Shown here: one piece after another, positions 54,435 to 64,000 of the stretch
Position numbering within the stretch: the stretch's first letter is position 1
Layout of the letters: every line of letters starts with the position of its first letter
NCBI RefSeq assembly: GCF_033958435.1
Contig: NC_134138.1
Coordinates: 263,353,798 to 263,417,797, forward strand
Length of the DNA stretch: 64,000 nucleotides
From: Carettochelys insculpta
Lineage: Eukaryota; Chordata; Testudines; Carettochelyidae
Reading direction: 5' to 3'
Notes under the pieces: generated by a model
The model's database searches: none
The model's input: the letters and a program-made list of their open reading frames with translations, nothing else
Told to the model about the DNA's origin: nothing
Made by a program: the position numbers and the translations under genes

Positions 54435-55230
54435 CTTCCTGGAGCAATATGCCTGAAAAGTAGTGATGGGAAACTCCACCCTCAGCTGCTCGACCCCTTA
54501 CTTGTGGAGTTCCACAAGTTCTCTCCCTTCTTGTTCAACATCTACATTCAGCCATTGGGTGAAATGTTCAGATTACACGTGCTAATGCATCAGCAATATG
54601 TAGAGGACAAACATAGAGCTACCGACCCATCATCCCAGATGACTGTAACTTCAGAAAGGCCCTGTGCTTGGATCAGACCATGTGGGAAGGCACAGCTGGC
54701 TGAAGCACAATCTATGCAAGACAGAAGAGATGCTGGTGTACAGAGGAAAACAGTTTGCAGCCATAGTGCAGTTTCCGCTGGTTGATGCTACACACCCACA
54801 ACTGATCAGTTAAGTCTGTAGCTCATCAGTGCTCAGTGTTACATGGAAGAATCCATGAGTAATGGTGTCTACCATCTCTGGCTGGTTAGTAGACTTCTTC
54901 CCATCCTGGGAAATGATGACCAAGCCCTAGTTATTCATACCTTCATTGCCTTTTGGCTGGACGACAGCAATATAGTTCACTGGGGCATGAAACCTGTAGT
55001 GATTGGAAAACTCCAACTGGCAGCGACACTTGCAACACTAGCTACTATGAATACACCTACCTGGTTTTCCATAGGATCTCAGGTCAAATTCAAGGTTTCA
55101 GTTTTTCTCTTCCAGATGCTCAGATGGGCCCAGGGCAATGAAAAGTTTACCTAGACTGCCAGGATTGAGACTATGGTCAATTAATCTACTGCTGTGCCAC
55201 AACGGAACTTTCTGCAGTAAGGGTAAAGCT
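54435..55230 (+). mobile_element. Ancient L2-type LINE relic
   Basis: Broken translation retains L2 reverse-transcriptase order: GVP-like start, SPFLFNIYIQPLGEMFRL, HQQYVEDK at the place of the HQYADD catalytic box (Asp pair altered), and downstream a LVIHTFIAFWLDDSNIV segment corresponding to the conserved post-RT region. Multiple stops and frameshifts; inactive. Confidence 0.7.
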
Positions 55231-55871
55231 CATTTGCTTGGGAGACAAAGCTTTCTTTGGGGCCTAGATCCCCTGGAAACTAAGGACGATCACAAATCTC
55301 ACCACCTTCTGCCCTAAGTGCAAGGTGCTTTTTTGTGACCTTGCCTTCTCTAAGAGACATATAGGAACAGATGCGTGCATGTCTACGAGAGCTGTTAGTC
55401 ATATTGTTTAATGCACTGCTTGAAGGCCCTCAGAAACCGTGACAATACATGCAGCATAAGAACCTATGTAGAACAGAAAAAAAGGCTACATGAGTTCCCA
55501 AGTTCACGTGCCAAGCCAGTAACAGCGCTAGCTTCTGGTTCCTAAACTGGCTTCTTCCAAATTTCTAAAAGAGGCTGCTTTTATAAAATATCTTTGAAAT
55601 GACGCGTTAGCTAACAGAGTACTTTGTCGGTAGGTTGCTGTTTTTCATTTCCTTTTGCTAATTTATACTCCTTTCCCCCAGTTTTGCTTTCAGGTCATTA
55701 CTTTCCCATTTTTAATACCTATTTTGGCATCCTCTGCCCAGCATCTTCCATCAAAGCATCTAGGCTTATGACTAGAAATCTCAAATACGTAACCAATCCC
55801 TGTTAGTGTGAACACAAACACCAGAGCAGGTCTCAGCTGCTTAGCTTACCTGCATAGTGACAGCTTCTGAA

Positions 55872-56554
55872 TAGGGTGACCACATTGCCCTATGGCAAAT
55901 ACAGGACACCGGCCTCCAGTGATGGGGGCATCGCTACTGTCCCATGTCAGGGTCCTTGGTGATGGGGGCTGCTGCTCCAGGGTGAGGCACCAGGGCTGGG
56001 TACTCTGAAGCCTCCAATGGGGAGGCACCAGGAAGAAAGGGAGTAGAGGACGGGGGTCCAGAATCCCCAGATGGGGGTCCAGAATGGTGGGAATGTTCCA
56101 AAGCTTCCTGGCAGGGCAAAGCAGGGAATGAGGCAGGAGCTGCCTCCGTGAGGTGCGGGAGGCCAGCGAAAGACCTGTGGAGGGTCTCCCTTGCAATGTG
56201 AGCTGCCTCCCCTAAGTGTAGGGCTCCAGGAAATGAGGCAGCTGCTCCGGTATGGATCTTGCCAGCAGTGGGGGCTGCCACCATGGGGTGCCAGGGAATG
56301 GGACAGTTGCCTCACAGAGGCACTCCCCTGCAGCAGGAGCTGCTGCCACAAGGTTCAGAGCTCCAGGGAGCAAGGCAGCCAGCCAATGAAGGAGCTCCCT
56401 GACAGGAGGAGCTGCCACCCCAAGACACAGGGTGCCAGGGAGCAGGAACCCTGCAAAATAGGGACAATTTGCCTATTTTCTTCAAGTCGGGATGCTTGTG
56501 AGACAGCTTAAATAAGGCATTGTCCCCGTAAAAGCATGATGGATGGTCACCCTA
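55872..56554. mobile_element. hAT-type transposon (683 bp) with GC-rich interior
   Basis: TIRs TAGGGTGACCACATT and GGATGGTCACCCTA. 8-bp duplication CTTCTGAA (55864-55871) versus CTTCTTAA (56555-56562), 7/8. The interior is Gly/Pro/Leu-coding GC-rich sequence with internal near-repeats (GGGGCTGC..., GGAGGCACCAGG) on which several chance frames lie. Confidence 0.88.
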
Positions 56555-56808
56555 CTTCTTAATGCTGCTGAGTTCTGGCAGAATGGTCGGTTCATTGCTG
56601 CAGCTGCAACAGCAGAGGGAGCACACCATGTTTTCTGGATGGTGGTACAAATACAGTGGATGTTTGCTGGAGTATTGTAATTGTGCAGCCACAGAGCAAT
56701 GGGTTTGAAAAAGAGACAGGGATTTTTCATAGTTACATAGCAGAGCCAGAAATGGCCCTGGTCAGGTTATGGCAGGAGCCAGACCTAGTCAATACTGATG
56801 TAAGGAAT

Positions 56809-56985
56809 GCGTGGTTTGAGCATTGGCCTCCTAAGCCCAGGTTGTGAGTCCAATCCTTGAGAAAGCCCTTTCGGGGCCTGGGACAAATAGATTTGAAAAA
56901 AAAAAAAGTCAGGGTGTTTGGTCCTGCCAAAGAGGGCAGGGGACTGGACTTGAGGACCTCCTAAGGTCTCTTCCAGCTTGATCAG
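56809..56985 (+). mobile_element. tRNA-derived SINE with CR1-like tail
   Basis: GCGTGGTTTGAGCATTGGCC TCCTAAG head with B-box-like GTGAGTCCAATCC, an A-rich linker at 56894-56907, and tail GGACTTGAGGACCTCCTAAG GTCTCTTCC. The A-box end is truncated. Confidence 0.85.
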
Positions 56986-57151
56986 ATGTGAATGTGAGGG
57001 CAGGACATCAATCCTGCTGAGGGAATTTGAAGACTGTGTTCTTTAGAGATACAACTAGGAAGAGTTGTTTGGGTGTATATATGTAAATGGAGTGTGTATA
57101 TGTAAATAATTGCTTGTTTGCAAAAGCTGCTGGGAGGCAGGAAAAACACCA

Positions 57152-57340
57152 GAGGGGTAGTTGTGTTAGTCTGTATCTTCAAAAACAGCAAGAAGTCCTG
57201 TGGCACTTTATAGAGCACAAGCTTTCATGGGCACAGACCCCCTTTGTCAGATGCTTGAGTGGCAGTTCCAGAGAAGGGTCTAAATGTATAGGCTCATGAA
57301 AAGGAGGGAGTCCCAGTCTAGAGGAGGGCCAGTGGTGTTT
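57152..57340 (+). mobile_element. Penelope-like / fold-back family, single-arm copy
   Basis: Head CCAGAGGGGTAGTTGTGTTA GTCTG, arm CAAGAAGTCCTGTGGCAC..., then GCACAAGCTTTCATGGGCAC and a tail resembling the interior of the 42.7 kb element (AAGGAGGGAGTCCCAGTC). No inverted right arm seen. Confidence 0.75.
57215..57254 (-). ncRNA. Hammerhead ribozyme-like motif (degenerate)
   Basis: Minus strand: GCAU, CUGACAA (core altered from CUGANGA), stem II about GGGGG...CCCAU, intact GAAA, GCUU, GUGC. GCAU and GUGC pair with one wobble. Retains GAAA but has lost the GA of the core. Confidence 0.5.
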
Positions 57341-57349
57341 TGCCTATCA

Positions 57350-59060
57350 TAAACAATTTGTTGTAGAGTCACAAATTAAGCTGTCTCTCAGGTAGGAATT
57401 GTGGATACCTCCCAATGCTTGAAATAGTGTGGGGTACAGGACGGTCATCATCGCTGGGTAAGACGTAGATCCCACAGGGCTCACCTCAGCAGAGCTCTGC
57501 AAAGTAGAAGGGGAAGTGGGTACCGGTGGAACCAGCTGGCTGGGAGCCTTTTGGCCATACAGCCATAAGTCTGGTTTGACTAGTTCTCCCTTCACTGTTC
57601 AAAGACAGAATTAAAGCTCTGACTAATACGGGGGGTTGTAGTTATTTTTGTGAGAATCCACTCTGGTAGATATTGAGATCCTTGTGGCTAGGGCTGAAGC
57701 CACTGACAGCTGAAATCAGTTGTGGCTAGGCCCAGAGCGGATGCCATGGGGAGCTGAAATCACTGGCAGCTGAAGCTGCAGAGCGCTGGCATCACTGGGG
57801 TTTGTGCACAGGAAAAGCCACAGTACCGTGGGCAAGTGGCGGGCAGGGCAGCTGGAGGAGCACAGTGGCCAGGTGGCTGGCAGGAGCAAACGGCACGTAG
57901 GACCAGCACAAAGGTGGCATTGCCTCCGGCTGAATGAAGGAATGTATCAGGGTGATGTGTCAGGGTCTCCATGGACTGGACAGAGCTGTAGGTGGGGCAT
58001 TTGAAGGCATGAATAGAGTAGTCTGGGTAGGAGAATGGGACCCTTACAATGTTGGACTGGTGAGTCTGAGATGCAAAGGACACTGTTCAATCATTTGAAC
58101 TGGGACAGTTACTTGGGGGTTGGTTATGAACTCTGGCTGTGGTACTTTTCCCAAGCTTATGCCATGTGACTTCTCTGCCTCTTTCATTAAAAGTTTCTTT
58201 TCCACACTCAGACTCTGTGCTTGCGAGTGGGGAAGCACTGCCTCCCCGAGGCCCCCGAGGTGTGTGAATTTCCCAGGCTACTGGGTGGGGGCTTGAGCCG
58301 GTTCTGTGTGAGATGAATCAAAAGTAACCCCTAGATGTTGGACTGAGCTCTGATTGCTGCCAACAGCTTCTGGCAGAAAAGTTACACTAAGGTGCGGTAA
58401 GAACTTTCTGATGCTGATTGTAACCAGTAATGAGGATTTGTGGCCACTGGTGCAGAGATGAAAGAGTAGAACAGTTTGGGGTTTACAAATGGTATAACTG
58501 GATTCTCAGACACAAAAGGTAGGATGACGAATCATTGCTCAGGTTCATGAACTAGAGCACATTTTCCAAGCCCAGCTTGCCTGACTTATCCAGCCTGTTG
58601 TTCAGTCCAGGGTGTGGTGTTAATGTGGATAGTGTCCCCATAGCAGTACTAAGCCCAAAGGACTAATTCTTTGGGTATCATTGCTAGGACAAATTCTTGT
58701 GACCAGCTGAAATGTTTTAAAAAATGCTAGTTTGGGCCAGTATTTCTGTCACATAGCATGGCGGGCTCTTGGTGGTACCTCATCTATGTAGAAACAGAAC
58801 AGGCATTTGTGAATTATCCAAAGAATTGCAAGGTTGGTTTATTTTCAACTAACTACCCGTGTATAGGCTGTTCTTGCCTCCACTGGTGAGAGTATTATTA
58901 ATTCATTTGCATTTAGAATAGGATCTTTTATTGGTATATTTGTATAGGTATGATAAATACACACACACAATCTAGCTATCTATATACACACACATTCGTC
59001 ATACCCAAATACATAAATAGACACACAACACAATGTATATGGTTATACAGGATACCTTAT
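57350..59060. other. Intergenic, nothing recognised
   Basis: No gene, no clear repeat family. Short AC runs around 58958-58994. Confidence 0.45.
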
Positions 59061-59065
59061 CAGTG

Positions 59066-59372
59066 CCGCTTTTGAATTGCATGCTGCCCGTGTAGACAGG
59101 GGCCTTTCGAAAGGACCCCCCAGCCTTCAAAGGCCCCTTATTCCTATTTCCTTTTAGGAACAAGGGGCCTTTGAAGACTGGGGAGGTCCTTTCTAAAGGC
59201 CCCATCTACATGGGTAGCACACTATTCGAAAGCGGCACTTTTGAATCTCTGTGACTGGCATTGTGCTGATAAGATGCTGCATATTCATGGCAGCGCCTCA
59301 TTAGCATCTGCTGAGGTGTCTCATTAGCACCCCCCTTTTGAAAGACGGGGGCTAGTGTAGACATAGTCTATG
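59066..59372. mobile_element. Truncated Harbinger-like element with large palindrome
   Basis: The right end CTAGTGTAGACATAGTC matches the GGCTAYGTCTACAC terminus; the left end is lost. 59085-59225 is a palindrome with arms of about 65 bp (GGGGCCTTTCGAAAGGACCC / GGTCCTTTCTAAAGGCCCC). Further right, CTCATTAGCATCTGC and TTTTGAAAGACGGGGGC repeat the words found at 63.6 kb. Confidence 0.7.
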
Positions 59373-60446
59373 TGCGCACACCTTACCTCTGGCCTGTGCA
59401 ATTCAGTTGCATTGCAGGGGTGTAATGTTGATGCACAGGTCCCCAAAGTAATTGCATTTTGTTTAAAGAGCTAATGTGTAAAAATATATAAAATTCCCCC
59501 ACTTAAAGTGTGAGAGGTGTTAGGAGCCCCAAAGCAATAAAAAGTCCATGTTTTGCAAACCACTACTTGCAGCTTTTGGCTGTTGAAATCTGCGTAGGGG
59601 AGTTCTTACTCCCCAGCTGTCTCTTACCAGCACATTCTCTGGTCACGTTTCCATGGATACAGGAATTGGCTGGTTGAAAATAAGCTGAGAAGAAGTTCTT
59701 GTAAAAGGAGGCATTTTGCAATTCAGCATCGGCTGGGCCCTACTTCTTTCAAAGTCACTGTTAAAACTCCTTTTGACATTAACAGAAGCAGCTGTGGGCC
59801 AAATGGGAGCATGTTCCCAGATCATCTCCTTACTGGGTGTATGTTTTATCAACTGCCCACCACCTGCTGACCGTCTGCCAGTTCCCACTTCACTCTCCAG
59901 TTTTGATATTTTACTATCAAATTATGACACCCCCCTACTGGGAATTTCAAATGGAAAAGATCTTTCAGTGGTTGCAAGACTAGTGGGTTGTGCTCTATGA
60001 TCTATACTGAAGACAGCTACAGTATGTCTTTGCCACCAGTCAGTTTTATCTGTTCCATGTCCCAGGCCTTTCTGTTTCTTCATATTCACATGTATCTTTC
60101 CCTCTCTCCTTCAACAGAGCTGTGAGCGGCACCAAACGGGCCAGATGCTAGCACAGCGATGGATACCCTCGGCTAGTGAGTGTCTCCGTGTGAGCTGACA
60201 AACTCACCAGACCCCTGAGTGAAATTTGGAGGGGCTGGCTCCATGCCCTGAAACAGGGGGGTGCTTCAGGTAGAAGGCACATCTGGCCCTCTGTGCAGCC
60301 TGGACCGTGCCCTGCTCCCCTCCAGTACAATCTGGAGCTGCCCAGGGCTCTGCAGTGCACCATTGCAGTGCTCTGGTGGTGATTTGAAGAGCCTGGGGCT
60401 CAGCTGCCACAGTAGAGGTGGCAGTAACATTGCTGGGCCCAAGGAC

Positions 60447-60749
60447 CAGTGGTGGATTAACATAAAGGCAAACAGGACAGTTGCCCCAGAGCCCCCAGAC
60501 GTGCAGGGTCCCAAGGCTTTATAACTCCACTTTGTTTAAACAATTCACATTACTGGAGTAAAGGGAATGTGTCACATCATTCTTATTTTAAAATGAATTT
60601 AGGTGTGATTTTATTATATATCATGCATAATAATAAACATGAATAGACTTTAAAGCATAAATAATGATGGTATGCTAATATTTTAATATACTGGGGAGGG
60701 TTTGTGATTGCGTTGTCTCAGGGCCCCAACTGTTCTTAATCTGCCCCTG
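60447..60749. mobile_element. hAT-type MITE (303 bp)
   Basis: TIRs CAGTGGTGGATTAA and the inverse of TTAATCTGCCCCTG. 8-bp flanks CCAAGGAC (60439-60446) and CCTGGGAC (60750-60757), 6/8. AT-rich centre. Confidence 0.8.
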
Positions 60750-61734
60750 CCTGGGACAGCTGTCACCTTCCACTCCCCCTCTGTCTAGGCCACATCTCAG
60801 AGGGCTACAAGATTGTCATTACTGCAGGCTTTTTGGGATTGGGCAGTTTTGCTAACTGTGCTTGTGGACCTAGAATTTGCAGCGTGTGCCGACCGAGCCA
60901 CAACAGCACACAGATTGACTGCAGAGAGGGCACGTGGCCGTCCCAGTGTATGTTGAATGTGATGAGCACAATAGTCACCTCATGTGCCATTGCTTTAAAG
61001 CATGTGTCATTTTAGAACCTCTCTCATCCAGCACCTTTGGCACCTGGCCTGTGCCAGATGAGAGTATTTGCCAGACTGCAGGAAGTCAATATCATCTAGC
61101 ACATTACCAACACTTCCACTGCGTACTGGGCTCTTAGAAGACATTTAGGGGTCAATTATAGCTAAATAAAAGCACAGAACACTGAGATCCAGGACTGGTG
61201 GCTGGAAACAAACCTTATGGGATGATGGGAAACTTGGCCACATGCCTGGTAACTGTTCATCAGGTTCTCTAAAATCATGCTGGATTATGGATGTTGTCAG
61301 ATGAGAGAGTTCCGGATTAGAGAGGTTCAACCTGTAATACCCGCAGGAATAAAACTACGTGGCTGGAAACCAGCAGAATCTGGCAACCCTGCTCATGGGC
61401 AACTGTAAACAAAATGTCTCTCCAGCCACACTTAGAACCTTGCTAGGTAGCATGTGGCTCGTGGGCTGCAAATTGTCTAACATTATGCTAGAAACTGTTT
61501 TGAAGAGAGCAGGGAAGCAGTCATGCTATAAGGGTTAACAATACTTTCCAGCAGACTAGATTCAAGAAAAGTGCCTGTTGCCTTCACTGAAACCTTTCCC
61601 TGAAATATTTTGAACTGGTCCATGGATTTTAAGATTATCAGCATTGAGGTTTTGCTGGCTAGTTAGTTGGAACGCTGTTGCAAGGAAGTGTTAGAATGTG
61701 CTTTAATGAGTCAGTGTTCTGGGATCCTGCTCCC

Positions 61735-61905
61735 AGTTCTGTCTCTGACTAGCTAGATGGAAAGTCCCTTAACAGCAGGCAAGACCTTCATCTTTCTAAC
61801 TGTCAGTTTATCAGTCTGTAGTATGGGTATAATGGTATGTGTCAATTACACAGGGGTGCTGTAAGCTTTTATTAATGAACATTTGCAAAGCCCTGTAAAA
61901 TCCAT
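61735..61905 (+). repeat. MIR-type SINE relic
   Basis: Order of words CTGTCTCTGACTAGCTAGA, TCAGTTTATCAGTCTGTAGT ATGGG and GCAAAGCCCTGTAAAATCC follows the MIR consensus with high divergence. Confidence 0.6.
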
Positions 61906-61909
61906 GGGA

Positions 61910-63627
61910 AATGTGCCTCCGTATCAGTGCTAAGGAGTAGAAAAACCTTCCTAACAGGTACATACAGTGGAAGGTATTGTGCTTTGTGCTGCAATACCAA
62001 ATGCAAAGCATACAACTGCTTGCTCAAAGCAAACTCTCAACCATGATTGCTACAGTGAGGAATGACAGCCCTGGCATGAAGATCAAGAAATACGCAGATG
62101 TGGTGGCCAGATAGCTCTCTCTTATTGGGCTAGATTATGTCACACATCAGGTGTCAGAGTATCCACTATTCCTGAGAGGTTAAAGAAGGCACCTTCAAAT
62201 CATGAGAGGGCATGTTCTCTGTGCTGATGGGTTAGTCAAGGGAAGACAGTGAATCATTAAGTCACATTCCAAGTAAGAGACAGCCAGGATGACTAAGAGA
62301 GGTTCACATAGCCTCAGGTGAGATGTGCAACAGGAAAATAGACATTTGATGGAGGTTAGACTCTTTGAAACATGAGCTAATCAGGACAGTATTACTACAT
62401 ACTTCTGTTTATTACCAGGCCAGGATGCCATGTTATGCATAAGTAGCTTAGTTTTTGCCAAAGGTGTTTTCTGTCTCTCTTTCTCTCTCTCACACACACA
62501 CCCACACCCCTTATAATTCAAAAGACACCTGCAATTCTAAAATAACCACAAGTTGATTGGCCAGCCTGTCACTTCTTCTTTCCTATTCTTGTTCTGGTAA
62601 CACCCAGCTACATTCACAGGGCTTGGTGTTGTTTGTAGGGTTCCCTTTCTGTCACCCTTACGTATATACATTTCTGTATACGTCAGGACAGAACCTGCCA
62701 CCATTCCTCATGTTGAATTGCACTTGACTGTGCAAATAGCCCCACTGAGGTCAATAGGATTAAGTGGGGAGCAAACTGCAAGTCAGTATGGATGAGAATA
62801 TGACAGCCTGACACAGTGTGCATTAAGGTTGGCAGACTCTTGATTCTCTAGTGAGAGAGCATCGCAGCCCCAATGAGCGTGTGCTGTCCCCTTCGTGCAT
62901 ACTTGTTGCTTAGCATATTCTATCCCAGGTAATATCCCAAATCAGTATTTCTTTTCCATATTTATTTAATTGACCCTATTACAGCATCTCCGCTGCATTG
63001 TTCCACCTTATTGCTTTCTTGTGTATTGTGACTTTCTAGCTCCCATTCATGCCTTTCTACTTATGTTTTCATATCAATATTATTTTATGACACTAGTAAT
63101 GAGAACACTGTAACATTTTATTACATAAGTTTTAAGTTGCAGCAGCAGAAATGTTGACGGTGTGATCACCTGCCATTTCTAAATAGTTAATCTTGTGCGC
63201 AGTCAGCCAAACACACAATGTGCGTGCATAAGATCAAGGAGGGACTATGGTCTTGTCTATACATGCTTATGATTAATGTGCTGCAACATATGTGCTAAAA
63301 TAGGAAATGAAGAGGCAGTGCTGCAAGGAAATGAAGCCATGGCTAGAAATCAAGAGGGATGATCAGTCCTCAATTTTTACTGCTGTATGAAGGTACTGCA
63401 GCACATATGGCAAGCAAAGGCACACACTGTTTTCGGACCCAGGAAATCTGGAAGCAGAATGGCATGAGTTAGGGAGAGAATATCAGCTCAGATTTTCAGC
63501 TAGCTCTAGGGCTTTTTATTCAGAGCCATAACATTAGCTCAACTTGTAATTTTAATAATAACTAAAACCTTACAAGTGAAGAAAATCTGGTCAGTTTTAT
63601 AGGCACCTGAGCTGATGAAAACAGCTA
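61910..63627. other. Intergenic, nothing recognised
   Basis: Short CT/CA simple repeat at about 62478-62510. Otherwise AT-moderate unique sequence with no gene. Confidence 0.45.
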
Positions 63628-63986
63628 GGCTACATCTATCTACACAGCAGCTCTGTTTCGAAATCAACTATTCCGGTATAACTCTTTCAGAATGGCTGGG
63701 TGTACTCTGGCCCCCTTCTTTCAGGAAGGGCATGTTAATGAGGCAGTTTGAAAGATACTAATGAGGCACTAACATGAATATGCAGCACCTCATTAGCATA
63801 ATGGCAACCACTGGCGATTCGATAGTGCTGCTTTTGGAGCACACGCTGACCATGGAGATGGGGACCTTTTGAAAGGACCTCTGGACTTCAAAAGCCAAAT
63901 ATTCATGTCAGTGCCTCATTAGCATCATCCGAACTGCCTCGTTAACATGCTTCATCTGAAAGGAAGGAGCTAGCGTAGATGCAGCT
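63628..63986. mobile_element. Degenerate Harbinger-like MITE (about 359 bp)
   Basis: GGCTACATCTATCTACAC at the left and AGCGTAGATGCAGCT at the right are decayed members of the shared terminus. ACCTCATTAGCATAATGG and GCCTCATTAGCATCATCC are internal inverted/direct words also seen at 59.3 kb. No clear target duplication. Confidence 0.65.
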
Positions 63987-64000
63987 AATAGGGCTGCTAC

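Noticed and set aside
54504..54785. 93-codon protein gene
   Set aside because: It is the decayed RT region of an L2-type LINE with the catalytic Asp pair lost.
1..64000. CNPY1 or INSIG1 exons
   Set aside because: Expected neighbours of EN2 in other vertebrates, but no frame shows their sequence; they probably lie outside the window.

Overview
This is vertebrate nuclear DNA, most likely from a turtle (order Testudines). The evidence is one intact vertebrate developmental gene with a spliced two-exon structure, tRNA-headed SINEs with CR1-type tails like those of cryptodiran turtles, many CR1 LINE fragments, CORE-SINE/MIR and L2 relics, and several families of short inverted-repeat DNA transposons. 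I infer the species group from repeat content recalled from knowledge, not from a database search.

Layout. 1-2475 holds two TG-rich minisatellites separated by a GC/CpG-rich block. 2480-3980 is GC-rich with a degenerate pyrimidine tetranucleotide tract and SINE remnants. 3981-7903 is AT-rich 3' flank and 3' UTR of EN2. EN2 (engrailed-2) lies on the minus strand: exon 2 at 7904-8220, a 3,296-bp intron, exon 1 at 11517-12102, and a candidate core promoter near 12830-12925. The predicted protein has 300 residues and is complete. 12.9-25 kb is mostly unique, CpG-containing noncoding DNA with few repeats. This is where EN2 enhancers would be expected, and it includes an exact 17-bp-period cluster of TAATCC (OTX-type) sites at 23.72 kb. 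From 25 kb to 64 kb I find no cellular gene. The stretch is a patchwork of transposable elements in intergenic sequence, consistent with the gene-poor EN2-INSIG1 interval of other vertebrates. Neither CNPY1 nor INSIG1 is visible.

Mobile elements. (1) A family with TIR GGCTACGTCTACACGTG and 3-bp target duplications, PIF/Harbinger-like, full length 711 bp. There are five copies, one nested precisely inside another. (2) A fold-back family with an about 35-bp head, inverted-repeat arms and 11-12-bp target duplications. Its arms carry a motif matching the hammerhead ribozyme core (CUGANGA, stem II, GAAA), with compensatory change in the closing stem between subfamilies. I read it as non-autonomous Penelope-like retroelements, and it is the most interesting signal in the window. 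(3) Four hAT-type elements with TIRs and imperfect 8-bp duplications. (4) CR1, L2, MIR and tRNA-SINE fragments and one solo LTR. No CRISPR, operon or prokaryotic feature is present. The only protein-coding gene I support is EN2.
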